From Gimesia aquarii (GTDB lineage Bacteria; Planctomycetota; Planctomycetia; Planctomycetales; Planctomycetaceae), in the NCBI RefSeq assembly GCF_007748195.1, contig NZ_CP037920.1, positions 4,105,800 to 4,169,799 on the forward strand: 64,000 nt of DNA. The letters run 5' to 3'. This document shows positions 1 to 9,556 of this stretch, in pieces. Under the pieces are notes generated by a model. The model was not told where the DNA came from. It made no database searches and saw only the letters and a program-made list of their open reading frames with translations. Each line of letters begins with the position of its first letter. The stretch's first letter is position 1. A program made the translations under genes and the position numbers.

Positions 1-687
1 GGGGCCAGTCGCATAGATGGGAGTATCTTTTTCGTAATAGTTATCCATTTTCTTATTATCTACGACCAGTTTATCGTTCAAATAAACTGTAACCTTTTCC
101 CCTTTCATGATAATCCGTAGATGGTTCCATTCACCAAATGGCTTGTCAGCATGGACGAGCGGGTATTTACCTTCACCTTTGTTATTGTATAACCCACCTG
201 AACCCAAGTTGGCTTTACGATCCCATTTGCCTCCTTCTTTAGTCGTGTCCCAAATTTGGACCTGTGGAACACCGCGAAGATAGATACCGCTATCCGCTTT
301 CGCAACCGTTTTATAGTCAAGTAATAGTTCAAAATCACCATAATTCTCGGCTGTGGTTAGATAGACGCCATGCCCATCATTTACCAACTCTCCCTTTTCT
401 ACAGACCAATGCTTTAGAACGTCTTCCCAGTTCTTTTTCAGCAATGCTTCACGTTCCGCAGCAGGCATCTTCTTGACGGCGAGCGGACTTTTTCCTTTGA
501 CTGTGTGAAAATTCATCCCAATCCAGCCGGACAAATCTTTCCCGTTAAATAAAGCCACAAATCCTTCAGGTGGAACATTCTGTTTTTTAGAAGCTTGTTT
601 TTCACCCGCGGTTAAGGTGGATGCACACAGTAACATCAAAACCAAACCTGAGCAGAGGCCTTTTTTCAGATAAAGTGTCGTATTCAT
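1..687 (-). CDS. DUF1080 (3-keto-disaccharide hydrolase-like) secreted protein, C-terminus cut by window edge
   Basis: The frame is open from the ATG at 687 to the window edge, 229 codons, so the C-terminus is missing. A signal peptide is visible (MNTTLYLKKG, then a Leu-rich core and a small-residue site near 'LTAGEK'). The mature part starts with the hallmark 'GFVALFNGKDLSGW', followed by Trp/Gly-rich beta segments such as 'SGIYLRG' and 'GEWNHLRI'. That pattern is the DUF1080 jelly-roll fold, linked in some members to 3-keto-disaccharide hydrolysis and very abundant in planctomycetes. A GGAATGAG ribosome-binding site lies just upstream of the ATG. The family call is secure; the substrate is unknown. 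Confidence 0.85.
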   Translation of the reverse strand, partial: MNTTLYLKKGLCSGLVLMLLCASTLTAGEKQASKKQNVPPEGFVALFNGKDLSGWIGMNFHTVKGKSPLAVKKMPAAEREALLKKNWEDVLKHWSVEKGELVNDGHGVYLTTAENYGDFELLLDYKTVAKADSGIYLRGVPQVQIWDTTKEGGKWDRKANLGSGGLYNNKGEGKYPLVHADKPFGEWNHLRIIMKGEKVTVYLNDKLVVDNKKMDNYYEKDTPIYATGP

Positions 688-914
688 AACTCATTCCTGT
701 TGTTGTATGTCAAAAGAAGATTTTACTTGTATTCGGAAACGGTAAACGTGTTATTTACTGTAATTTGAGGATGCCCGAATTACAATGTGTTATTAAGAAA
801 GTGGGGCAAATTTCTCGATTCCGAACTCGAAAGCGAAAATAGAGCAGGGTGATAAGCGGTGTGAATCATTGATCAAGTTCACCTTACTTCAATTCCGTTT
901 CAACAGAAGAGGCA

Positions 915-1391
915 CTATCTCTGCACTGCCAATTCCTTGCGGAAGATCACTTTGTCCATACCTTCAGCGTAAAAATCACGAATGCGTGCTTCTTCGTCAA
1001 AACCCTTCTTTCGATAGAATTCGCGCACGTATTCAAAATCGGGTGTCCCCGACGTCTCGACCAGCAAAATCCGAGCTGCACGAGCTGACAAAGTTTGTTC
1101 CACATAGTGTATCAATTTTTCGCCACGACCTTGCTTCTGGTGACTCGGATGGACGGCTATTAATAAGAGATTCCATGTCCCTTCAGTCATTCGCTCTGGT
1201 TCACAGTAGGCAACTCCCACCAGCCCATTGTCGTCGTCGGTAATCCATAACGGCCGTTGATCCCCAGCACTGGTCAACGATTCGACCAACATCTGTCGCA
1301 GATCTTCTAACTCATCAGGTGAGAAAAGGCCTACCTCTTCAGCCAAATGAATCAGTGAATCTGTATCTTCAGGTGTGACTGTTCGGATCAT
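915..1391 (-). CDS. GNAT family N-acetyltransferase
   Basis: A 158-residue protein of typical single-domain GNAT length. The acetyl-CoA-binding motif A is clear: 'LLLIAVHPSHQKQGRGEKLI' contains beta strand 4 and the Q/R-x-x-G-x-G/A pyrophosphate loop (QKQGRG). A later 'FYRKKGFDEEARIRDFY' is the usual C-terminal part with the conserved Tyr and Gly. It should transfer an acetyl group from acetyl-CoA to a small molecule or protein amine in the cytoplasm; the sequence does not show which. It lies 28 bases upstream of the PQQ-propeller gene's 3' end on the same strand and could be read through from it. Confidence 0.9.
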   Translation of the reverse strand: MIRTVTPEDTDSLIHLAEEVGLFSPDELEDLRQMLVESLTSAGDQRPLWITDDDNGLVGVAYCEPERMTEGTWNLLLIAVHPSHQKQGRGEKLIHYVEQTLSARAARILLVETSGTPDFEYVREFYRKKGFDEEARIRDFYAEGMDKVIFRKELAVQR

Positions 1392-1419
1392 TTTTTTAAA
1401 TGGTTTCGAATTTCAGAAA

Positions 1420-4400
1420 CTAATTAGTCGTTACCGTTTCCAGTGCAAACCATGATTTATTCAAATAGCTGCAACTGCAGGCTGCCGAGGCGTCGGGAAC
1501 CAGCACAAGACCACCAGCGGGAATAGCGTTGATCCAGCACCCCGGACGGACACCGCCGTAGTTTTCGATTTTTGTATTTTTGTTGAAATCGAAATAGCCA
1601 AGCGTGGCGGATCGGAAGAACATCATGTTTTCACAGCTCGCCAGGATGCCGCAACCGTACGAGCGCTTGAAATTAAACGGTTTCGGTTTTCCTGAAAGTA
1701 AATCCCAGGCGCCTCCCTGCGCGTATACGGTCTTGCCATTAATGAGCGGACGTGACTTGTAATTGGCTTTGGCCTCCCAGGTTTTTTCTCCGGTGTTGCT
1801 GTCAAAGACACTGAGCCTGCCCCCAATTTCTGAAGAGAGCCTGAAGCTTGTTGGTTGATAACTCATCAGCAACGCATTGTTTTCAGGGCTCACAGCGAGC
1901 ATCGTGCCGTAGATATCCTTACCGTTTTTCCAGAGAACATAACCATCTGTTATACTCAGGCAGATCAATTGACCGGTGGGGTGGTTTCTAGTCTTGGGAA
2001 GGGGCTTTCGTTTGGACTCTTTCGTGCGATCAAACTCAGCCAGCGGACGATCGATCAAATAAATCTTATCGTCGGCAATCGCAATCGCATTGTGACGAAA
2101 CGAGTCTTTGGAATCGTGCTGCCATTTCAGTCGGCCTGTTTTTACATCAAACGCAAACAGTCTGTTTGATTCGGTGAGCTGTTTTTTCATGTCTCCTGTT
2201 GTGTGATGATATCGGTAGGCAACAATATGGCTGGGGTCAGCTGCTGAACCGATGATCGCACCATCATGAAAGGCAATGTATCCCCAAGGTTGTTTCACTT
2301 CTTCTTTGCTGGAAGCATCCTTGGGTGGGGGAACTTCAAACGTTTTCACCAGTTGCCCTGTAGCAGCATCCACCTGAAAACATTTCTGCTCATGACGTAC
2401 AAAAACAAAGTTGTCACCCAGGCAATAGTTACTGCCTGTTCCCGACGCCCCCATCAACTCATCGCCATCATAAGCTTTGAGAACCCCTTCGATTTTGAAT
2501 TGCCATAGCTCGTGGCCGTTAAATGCATCAACGGCGATAATGCCATCGTTACCTTCGTGAAATAGACGTCCGTTTGAGAACAGGGGAGCAGGTCCGCGAC
2601 CATGCCGGGAAGGAACGACAAAGTCAAAGTCACGATACCAGAGCATGCCTAACTGGCCGTTGACCAGTTTATCGTTACTACAGAGTGAATTTCCTGCATC
2701 CGCATATTGGTGTGTCCATTCTCCAGCACCAGGAATTGCTCCACGCAGCTCTGTTTTTAACTCTCCCGGTTTACCGTAACAAATGACACCACCATAAGGT
2801 CGTTGTAATCGTCTGGCTTCAGTAAGCGAAAGGGACTTCGTTCCTGCCTTAATTGACCGACTGGATACAATCAGATTGGCAACCTTGTTAGGACAGTTTG
2901 TTTGATCGAGCGGACGCTGCAATACAACGACTCGTTTTCCATACAATCCTGCTGCCGTCAAATTTTTACGAGCCATTGCAACCAGCTGCGGATCTGACTC
3001 AATAGCAACAACACGCATTTTGGTACGGGTTGCTATTTCATAAGCCAGGGCTCCATCGCCACAACCGATGTCAAAACAGTAGCCGTGATCGACTTTTGAT
3101 TCACTGAGAATTTCTGCAGCCACGTTTGCTATTTTTGAATTTGAGGGGAAGGGCGTTTTGTGTGCAGTTTTCTCTTGCTGACCTGGAGGTATTGAATTGG
3201 GAGAGCCAAACGCATAAATCATACCGCGATCTGTGCTGACGACCAGATTTCCATTGCTCACAGCTAAGCCATAGGCGGTACCTTCCACAGAGGTCGTCCA
3301 GAGATTCTTGCCTGAGTTCAAATCTATCAGATCCACAAAACCAGCAGACCCAGAAACAATTTTGTTACCGGCAATAATGATACTGTCACAAGTATGAGCG
3401 GCTTTGGCAGACCAGAGTTTCTTAAGGCTTTTCGTTTGAACGAGCTTCCCCTTCCGATCAGGATTTTCGCTATCAATCCATTGATAGCGGGTGATTGTAC
3501 CTTTATTTGCCAGTACCAGCCCGTCTTTCGTCGCAGCGATTTGACCGCCCCCCGATTTCCCAATGGCCTGACCGTCAGCTGATTTGAAAATCACTCCACT
3601 GTTTAAGAAAAGATCGCCGATAACAATCGTATCGCCGCCACCTTCTTTTCTGTTTTTTTGTAGATGAAAATATTCAAATTTCCCTGTGTGGCGATCCATT
3701 GACGCAGGGACTGCGCGTCCGGCAGGTACGAGCAGGTGATCTCCAGCAACCGCCAGATATCCCTGTGCGGAGATACCGCTATTGGCATTAGCGCCACCGT
3801 GGGGCTGGGGCATATAAATCTGCCCCGAATCTTTGTTAGACCAGATTTGCTCTCCCGTTTTCGCATTTAAAGCATAAAGAAAAATGCCATCACTGGGCCA
3901 GATACCGGATGCAAAATAAACAGTATTGCCCCAAACAACAGGTGCCCCGCGCGCTGGCCATTTGGAAATCACACGCTCATTTCCCACAACCATCTTGTCT
4001 CCTGGTCCACCTCGGCGTTTCCATAATAACGTTCCATTGTCAACCTGAAGGGCATAAAGATGACCGTCATCACTGGCAACGAACAGTTGATCCTGCCAGA
4101 CTGCTGGGGCAAATCGAACGGGGCCTTCAGTGTAGAATTCCCAAATCTGTTGACCGGTTTTGAGATCCAGAGCACGTACTTTTCCAGTTACACTGTCACC
4201 ATGAAAAACGCGTCCCTTGGCTATCACGCAATGATTTGCACGATCATAGGTTAAACGTGTGCTACGTGGCCAGGCAGGTTGAGGTGCATGCTCGGTTTGA
4301 TGTTTCCAGTGTTGTACAAGTTCCGTCGGCAATTCATCAGCCGTGTATCCACTGCGATTTGCATCTGCTCGATAAGTGGGCCAATCTGCAGCGAACAGGC

Positions 4401-4482
4401 TCAGACAAGAAGAACTAACTCCTATGACGATCACTGCAATCAAAACCAGATTGAGGGAGATTCGATGATAAACGTATTGCAT
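1420..4482 (-). CDS. Exported PQQ-type beta-propeller protein with an inserted methyltransferase-like domain
   Basis: 1020 residues. The N-terminal hydrophobic signal ends near 'LFAADW'. Residues about 35-430 hold BamB/quinoprotein-like propeller repeats ('ADWPTYRADANRSGYT', 'VRALDLKTGQQIWEF', 'LYALNAKTGEQIW'). Residues about 440-560 break into a Rossmann-type methyltransferase segment with the SAM motif I 'FDIGCGDGALAYEIA', an acidic strand-2 end ('VVAIESDP') and 'VANLIVSSRSIKAG'. The propeller resumes at about 580 ('IAVDAFNGHELWQF') and runs to a Cys-containing C-terminus. The protein is probably periplasmic or membrane-attached. A SAM motif in an exported protein is odd, since SAM is cytoplasmic, so the domain may bind another ligand. 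A paralogue with the motif lost lies at 51986-55306. Confidence 0.85.
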   Translation of the reverse strand: MQYVYHRISLNLVLIAVIVIGVSSSCLSLFAADWPTYRADANRSGYTADELPTELVQHWKHQTEHAPQPAWPRSTRLTYDRANHCVIAKGRVFHGDSVTGKVRALDLKTGQQIWEFYTEGPVRFAPAVWQDQLFVASDDGHLYALQVDNGTLLWKRRGGPGDKMVVGNERVISKWPARGAPVVWGNTVYFASGIWPSDGIFLYALNAKTGEQIWSNKDSGQIYMPQPHGGANANSGISAQGYLAVAGDHLLVPAGRAVPASMDRHTGKFEYFHLQKNRKEGGGDTIVIGDLFLNSGVIFKSADGQAIGKSGGGQIAATKDGLVLANKGTITRYQWIDSENPDRKGKLVQTKSLKKLWSAKAAHTCDSIIIAGNKIVSGSAGFVDLIDLNSGKNLWTTSVEGTAYGLAVSNGNLVVSTDRGMIYAFGSPNSIPPGQQEKTAHKTPFPSNSKIANVAAEILSESKVDHGYCFDIGCGDGALAYEIATRTKMRVVAIESDPQLVAMARKNLTAAGLYGKRVVVLQRPLDQTNCPNKVANLIVSSRSIKAGTKSLSLTEARRLQRPYGGVICYGKPGELKTELRGAIPGAGEWTHQYADAGNSLCSNDKLVNGQLGMLWYRDFDFVVPSRHGRGPAPLFSNGRLFHEGNDGIIAVDAFNGHELWQFKIEGVLKAYDGDELMGASGTGSNYCLGDNFVFVRHEQKCFQVDAATGQLVKTFEVPPPKDASSKEEVKQPWGYIAFHDGAIIGSAADPSHIVAYRYHHTTGDMKKQLTESNRLFAFDVKTGRLKWQHDSKDSFRHNAIAIADDKIYLIDRPLAEFDRTKESKRKPLPKTRNHPTGQLICLSITDGYVLWKNGKDIYGTMLAVSPENNALLMSYQPTSFRLSSEIGGRLSVFDSNTGEKTWEAKANYKSRPLINGKTVYAQGGAWDLLSGKPKPFNFKRSYGCGILASCENMMFFRSATLGYFDFNKNTKIENYGGVRPGCWINAIPAGGLVLVPDASAACSCSYLNKSWFALETVTTN

Positions 4483-5375
4483 GATATGTACTTTACTTTT
4501 TTCTCACTTATGGTGTAACCACCACAAATCAGCCTCTCATAATTAAGCAGATTTCAGACCAATTATGGAGCTATTTTCAATAGATCACTGTCAAGTAACT
4601 AATAATCACTTTTAGTAGTGTTATCTCATGATTGCCTGCATAAAAGTAATCTTAGTCCAACTTAGATTTTCACACAATCTTCAGGAAGAGAGCTATTGGT
4701 TCGTTTTGTGTGCCAGAAAACCAACTCTTTTCAACAAACTTATTCAGACGTATTTTCTATCGTTTTATGATGCTGAATGAGAGAAATAAGAAGGGTAATC
4801 TATTCCAATCTCCAGGATTCAGTTATTTCTTAATAGAGTGTTAATTGCTAATTCACAAAATGCACGCTTCAGAACGCCTATCGTGTCCTATGTTAGACCG
4901 CGCTTCGGCCCCGAATGCGAGCCTTGGACCATTCTGTTTCAAGGCTGATTCCAGCGAACATTGAACAGTGCACAAACAGTCAACTACATCAAAGTAATAA
5001 TGTCTAGCTACTTATTACCTTTTGAGCCACTTCGGAACAGAAATCAGTTTACAATCATAAAAGCTTAGTGTTTCGGTTTAGGAAACAGCTGTTTTTGGGG
5101 TTTTCTACTGATCAATTACTAAAATAAAGCTATTTTGTGTAGCAACAAATGAGCCACTCACGTTATTAAACTTAAGCCTGATTGTAATGTATTAGACACT
5201 TTTATCAGTTTATTACGATCTCTATGGCGACGTGAAATGAAATCGACGGTAAAGCATAAAAAGCAGTTTATCCTGACAAGATTTCAAATATTTACTCAAT
5301 GCTACGCCGTACTAATAGTACAAGCAAGAGTAATGGAATCGTAAACGTTGCCTTGGGATACTTTGAAGGGCCAAC
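4483..5375. other. Intergenic region between divergent genes
   Basis: 893 bases, AT-rich, separating the PQQ-propeller gene (leftward) from the pseudokinase gene (rightward). It should hold both promoters. I see no convincing ORF, tRNA or strong inverted repeat. An AAGGG ribosome-binding site precedes the ATG at 5376. Confidence 0.6.
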
Positions 5376-6566
5376 ATGAATTCTGAACCTCAAAAAACGA
5401 AAGGTCACTCTTCTGAGATAGTAACAGAAGGCAATTCACTTGAAACGCTGGCGAGCCAGTTTCTGGATGAATATCGACAGTGGTTGAACCCTTCAATTGA
5501 AGATTATGCGATTGCTTATCCTGAATATGCCGAAGCAATCCGTGAAAGCTTTCCCGTGCTGATCACAATGGAGCAATGGAAAGGAAATCGAGAGTCCTCG
5601 CGCTTACTATACCCACCACCTGATGAGTTCATTGTTAAACAACTGGGGGATTATCGATTCATTCGTGAAATCAGTCGCAACAAAACATCAATCTCTTACG
5701 AAGCAATACAGGGTAGCTCAAATCGTCATGTTGCAGTAAAGATGTTACCCTGGAAGGCAGAAACGATCCCACGTTGGAGGGATCGATTCAAACTTGAGTC
5801 CGGTCTGGCATCTCGGCTCAAGCACCCGAATATCATCTCCCTCTATCATGTTGGAGAAGATCAGGGATATTGCTACGCGGTTCTGCAACTAGTGAATGGA
5901 GTCAGGTTGGATCAAATCATCCAATATCTGTCAGACGAGAACAAAGAAGTTTCTCATGACAAGCAGACTGAAGCAATTGCGCTCACTTTAACACAAAATA
6001 AATGGAATGCATTTGCAGAAATCGGGCTGCAGATAGCCAAAGCCTTACGTTATTCTCATAGCCGAGGAATATTACATTTTAATATCAGCCCGGAAAACAT
6101 CTTATTAAATCGTGAAAGGCAGAGCTGGCTGGCCAATTTCAGCTTACCACAATTTGCAGATGGATTACTAAAACAACAGTCTGCAAGAGTGTTACTTTAC
6201 CAGGCCCCTGAACGATTCAAAGATCAGCATAACGAGCAAAGTGACCTCTATTCTCTAGGAATGGTACTCTACGAACTGGCAACACTCTCGCCCGCTTTCA
6301 AGATTGATAAGAGAAGTAAACTGATCGATCATATCCTCCACAATGAAGCATTGCGGCCCCGTAAACGAAACGCAAATATTCCAGTAGACTTTGAAACGAT
6401 CATTTTGAATTGTATCGCAAAATCGCAACAAACACGGTATCGATCAGCAAAAGAACTCAGTGTTGATCTTGTTCGATTTATTAATGGGAGGAATATCAAA
6501 CTCCGTACAAAGCACCGTCACAATTCCCCCAAAAGTTGGTTTATATTCCGTAAAAATAACCACTAA
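5376..6566 (+). CDS. Ser/Thr protein kinase-like protein, probable pseudokinase
   Basis: 396 residues with a kinase fold. Retained features are the VAVK lysine (Lys122), the 'YQAPERF' APE motif and 'SDLYSLGMVLYELA'. The catalytic positions are altered: the glycine-rich loop has no glycines ('IREISRNKTSISYEA'), HRD is His234-Phe-Asn236, and DFG is Asn254-Phe-Ser256. Both Asp-to-Asn changes sit at the canonical 18-residue spacing, so alignment error is unlikely. The N-terminal about 60 residues ('SLETLASQFLDEYRQW', 'YPEYAEAIRESFP') match the N-terminus of the canonical kinase at 6611-9502, so the two look like diverged duplicates facing each other with converging 3' ends. There is no membrane segment or TPR tail. 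It is probably a scaffold or regulator; weak residual activity cannot be excluded. Confidence 0.88.
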   Translation: MNSEPQKTKGHSSEIVTEGNSLETLASQFLDEYRQWLNPSIEDYAIAYPEYAEAIRESFPVLITMEQWKGNRESSRLLYPPPDEFIVKQLGDYRFIREISRNKTSISYEAIQGSSNRHVAVKMLPWKAETIPRWRDRFKLESGLASRLKHPNIISLYHVGEDQGYCYAVLQLVNGVRLDQIIQYLSDENKEVSHDKQTEAIALTLTQNKWNAFAEIGLQIAKALRYSHSRGILHFNISPENILLNRERQSWLANFSLPQFADGLLKQQSARVLLYQAPERFKDQHNEQSDLYSLGMVLYELATLSPAFKIDKRSKLIDHILHNEALRPRKRNANIPVDFETIILNCIAKSQQTRYRSAKELSVDLVRFINGRNIKLRTKHRHNSPKSWFIFRKNNH

Positions 6567-6610
6567 AACGTTATAAATAGCCTCAGATCATATAACACGG
6601 TCACTTAGGG

Positions 6611-9502
6611 CTAGTATCGCCGAAACGGCGGAGGCTGCTGATCACGCATAGGACGGCGTCTACCACGTGGGGGACGTCTCAGATTTCCGGGACGACGTGG
6701 GGCACCTTCTGGTTGTAGTTTCTTGAGAACAGATTTGTATTTTTCAAATTTGTCCCACATCACGATGCTATCTACTTCATTTCCCATTTCTTCATAAATA
6801 TGAGAGAGTTCCTCTGTTGCATCGCGAAGCTCATAATAAATAAAAGGCGCCTGGGATTGTGTTTTCAATTCTGTTTCCAGAATTTCAACCGCACCCTCCA
6901 ATAAACTGATTGCTTCTTCTTCGTGTTCTTTTCTATAAAGAATTTTTCCTAACGCAATTTGAAACTTTGCTAACCAGTTTTTATATTCAGCGTATTGAGG
7001 AAATTGAACAATGAGTTCTTTTTGTAATCTGATGGCTGCTCTTAACGAAAGCTCAGCTGAATCATGACGTAGACGTACTTCCTCTAAAGTCGCATTCTGT
7101 TTTGATAATGCATCTAATACATGAGCCATCTTATTGTGTGCATGGATTAAAGAAATTTTGTACTCAGGAATAGTCGGGTATTCAGAAACCAAACGGCTCG
7201 CATGCTGAATTGCTTTTTTTAATTGTGTAAGAAGCGCCTCATTTACTAAGAACGTGGGAACATGTTGAATATCTATTCTTTCATAAGCTTTAACAATGGC
7301 CTGACGATAGTCTGCAACATGGGGGTATTCCTGAACCAGATTTTCAAGAATCTGATGCACACGTTCTTGTTTTTTGCTGTCTTCCGACGATTGCGGAAAA
7401 GATCGATTTGATATTTGCTCCTGCAGACACAAAGCCAGGAGGTATCGATATTCCGGTTTTGCAGAATTGGAGTGAATCAGCTGTTCAAGAATATCAATCG
7501 CTTCTTGTAAACGAGCCTGCTCGTACCCTGACTCATTATCAATCATATGGGGCAGGGGAGTTGCTGATTCTGCTCTGTTTCTCTCAATTTGTTCAGGACG
7601 AATTTTCCGAGACATCAAATAGTAAGTACGTGCCAGTTCAAAACGAAGCGAAGCTTGATCCGGTTTTTGAGCCAGCGCGGTTTGCAATATTTGTTCTGCC
7701 TTGTGATGAGACTGTTTTGCCTCCTGACGTTGCCCCAGATAGCTATAAACTCGACCAATTTCATTTAAAAGAGTAGCAATCGTAAAGGGATCTGATTTTT
7801 CGAGATTCTGCTGATAAAGTGTGAGCGACTTTTGATATGCATCTAACGCAGACTCAAAGTCCCCCAGTCGACGATGAATATCACCGACTTTGTGTTGCGC
7901 ATTTGCCGCTTTTAGCTCAAACTCATGTTGCTCTCCGGTCGATTCAGCCAACTGCTCATAGAACTGTACCATTCCCGCCAATAAATCAGCCGATTCGCGA
8001 GACAAAACTGGTTCTACATAATCGGCAGTTGTATTGTCACTTTTCGAAGAACCAGCGCGACTTGGAACAAATCGGTTAAAGACTCGGTCAAGTGCCTCTG
8101 TCGCCAATTGAGAAGACGCTTCAGCACGTTTTCTTTGCTGTCGTTCCTGTTCAAATCCAAAAGCAAAAGAGACTCCCAGCATCATTAACAGGAATAAAGC
8201 AAGACTCGATAAGGTTGCAACAGCGGGATTTCTACGACTCCAGCGCCAGAGACGCTCAATGGCAGTCACGCGCCTGGCTCGAATCGGCCGGTTATCAAGA
8301 AAACGTTGCAGGTCCTCAGCTAAATCTCTCGCATTCTGATAGCGATGTTTGGGGTTATGTGCAATCGCTTTGAGCACAATCGTTTCCAGATCGCGTGAAA
8401 TCTCAGGATTAATACGCCTGAGTGGAACAACAGAACCATGTGTAATCCGTTCAATCATTTGGTGCCGACTTGAACGTTCAATGGCGGGATGTTTTGTTAA
8501 TAATTCATAAAGCGTGATTCCCAGCCCATAAATATCGCTTTGGGAGCAGGTCTCCCCCCGAAACATTTCAGGCGCCATATAGCCCAGAGTACCCACGATA
8601 TCTGTTGACTGACTGACATCACTCTGTTCGGCTGCACGTGCTAAACCAAAATCTGTGATGCATAATAGGCCATCTCGATCGAGAAGTAGATTTCCCGGTT
8701 TAATGTCACGATGCAAGATTCCGCGTTCATGGGCATATTGCAAAGCATTCGCAGCCTGGATTCCCAAAACGGCAATCTTTTGTGGAGTTTTTACATATTC
8801 TTCAAAGTCCGCTTCCACGTGATTTTCTGTTTTTGCTTGACCCAGCGTATTTGGATTTGAAAATTTATCTTCCGATTCAGAAGTCTCTATTCCCATCTGC
8901 GTTGTCGAATTACCTGCAACATTCAATCTGCTGGATACTTTATCAGCAGCCGTGACAACCATTCTCTGAGCCAGTTCATCGAGCCCGATCCCTTCGATGA
9001 GTTGCATTACGTAATAATGAAAGCCATCATTCTCTCCCACACCATAGACGGGCACGATATTTGTGTGATGGAGTGAAGCAGTTAACTCAGCTTCACGACG
9101 AAACCGCTTCAACTGTTTTTCTTCGAGTAGTAGATGTCGCGGTAAAAGCTTTAGTGCGACTCGTCGATTGAGCGATTCCTGAACTGCTTCATAAACGACT
9201 CCCATACCACCTCGTCCAAGTTCTTGAACGATTCTAAAATCACCGAGTTGCTTTGGTGTGCTTGCCCCTAAAGAAACTTTCCCATTAGAATCACCGACAT
9301 GTTTTCCACCTTCGAGTGCAATGATAGCGGGAAAATATTCTTGAATTTCATTGGCAAGATCAGGATAACGTTCAACATACTCTGAAATAGATACGCTGGT
9401 TCCTTTTCGGAGTTGCGCGATAAACTCCTCAGCAATCTGCTCCAAGTCGGGAAACTCGGACGTAATCTGATCATTGATTGCGTGCTGTGAACGGGATGAC
9501 AT
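6611..9502 (-). CDS. Membrane-anchored Ser/Thr protein kinase with TPR-like C-terminal region
   Basis: 963 residues. The kinase domain (about 85-410) is canonical: glycine loop 'LGRGGMGVVYEA', Lys118, 'HRDIKPGNLLL' with Asp266, DFG with Asp284, and 'GTLGYMAPEMF'. An acidic, Ser/Thr-rich insertion of about 80 residues lies between helices D and E and is unusual. One membrane helix (about 428-449) is followed by helical repeats typical of TPRs ('DFESALDAYQKSLTLYQQN'), which would lie outside the cytoplasm. The C-terminus is Pro/Arg-rich ('RRPPRGRRRP'). The gene lies 54 bases downstream of the ECF sigma factor on the same strand, a common planctomycete sigma/kinase pairing, which suggests the kinase acts on or with that sigma factor. 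Confidence 0.95.
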   Translation of the reverse strand: MSSRSQHAINDQITSEFPDLEQIAEEFIAQLRKGTSVSISEYVERYPDLANEIQEYFPAIIALEGGKHVGDSNGKVSLGASTPKQLGDFRIVQELGRGGMGVVYEAVQESLNRRVALKLLPRHLLLEEKQLKRFRREAELTASLHHTNIVPVYGVGENDGFHYYVMQLIEGIGLDELAQRMVVTAADKVSSRLNVAGNSTTQMGIETSESEDKFSNPNTLGQAKTENHVEADFEEYVKTPQKIAVLGIQAANALQYAHERGILHRDIKPGNLLLDRDGLLCITDFGLARAAEQSDVSQSTDIVGTLGYMAPEMFRGETCSQSDIYGLGITLYELLTKHPAIERSSRHQMIERITHGSVVPLRRINPEISRDLETIVLKAIAHNPKHRYQNARDLAEDLQRFLDNRPIRARRVTAIERLWRWSRRNPAVATLSSLALFLLMMLGVSFAFGFEQERQQRKRAEASSQLATEALDRVFNRFVPSRAGSSKSDNTTADYVEPVLSRESADLLAGMVQFYEQLAESTGEQHEFELKAANAQHKVGDIHRRLGDFESALDAYQKSLTLYQQNLEKSDPFTIATLLNEIGRVYSYLGQRQEAKQSHHKAEQILQTALAQKPDQASLRFELARTYYLMSRKIRPEQIERNRAESATPLPHMIDNESGYEQARLQEAIDILEQLIHSNSAKPEYRYLLALCLQEQISNRSFPQSSEDSKKQERVHQILENLVQEYPHVADYRQAIVKAYERIDIQHVPTFLVNEALLTQLKKAIQHASRLVSEYPTIPEYKISLIHAHNKMAHVLDALSKQNATLEEVRLRHDSAELSLRAAIRLQKELIVQFPQYAEYKNWLAKFQIALGKILYRKEHEEEAISLLEGAVEILETELKTQSQAPFIYYELRDATEELSHIYEEMGNEVDSIVMWDKFEKYKSVLKKLQPEGAPRRPGNLRRPPRGRRRPMRDQQPPPFRRY

Positions 9503-9556
9503 TGCCTGCTGTCCTGTAAATTTTAAATCTCAACCACTCTCATCAAATCAGTCTGA

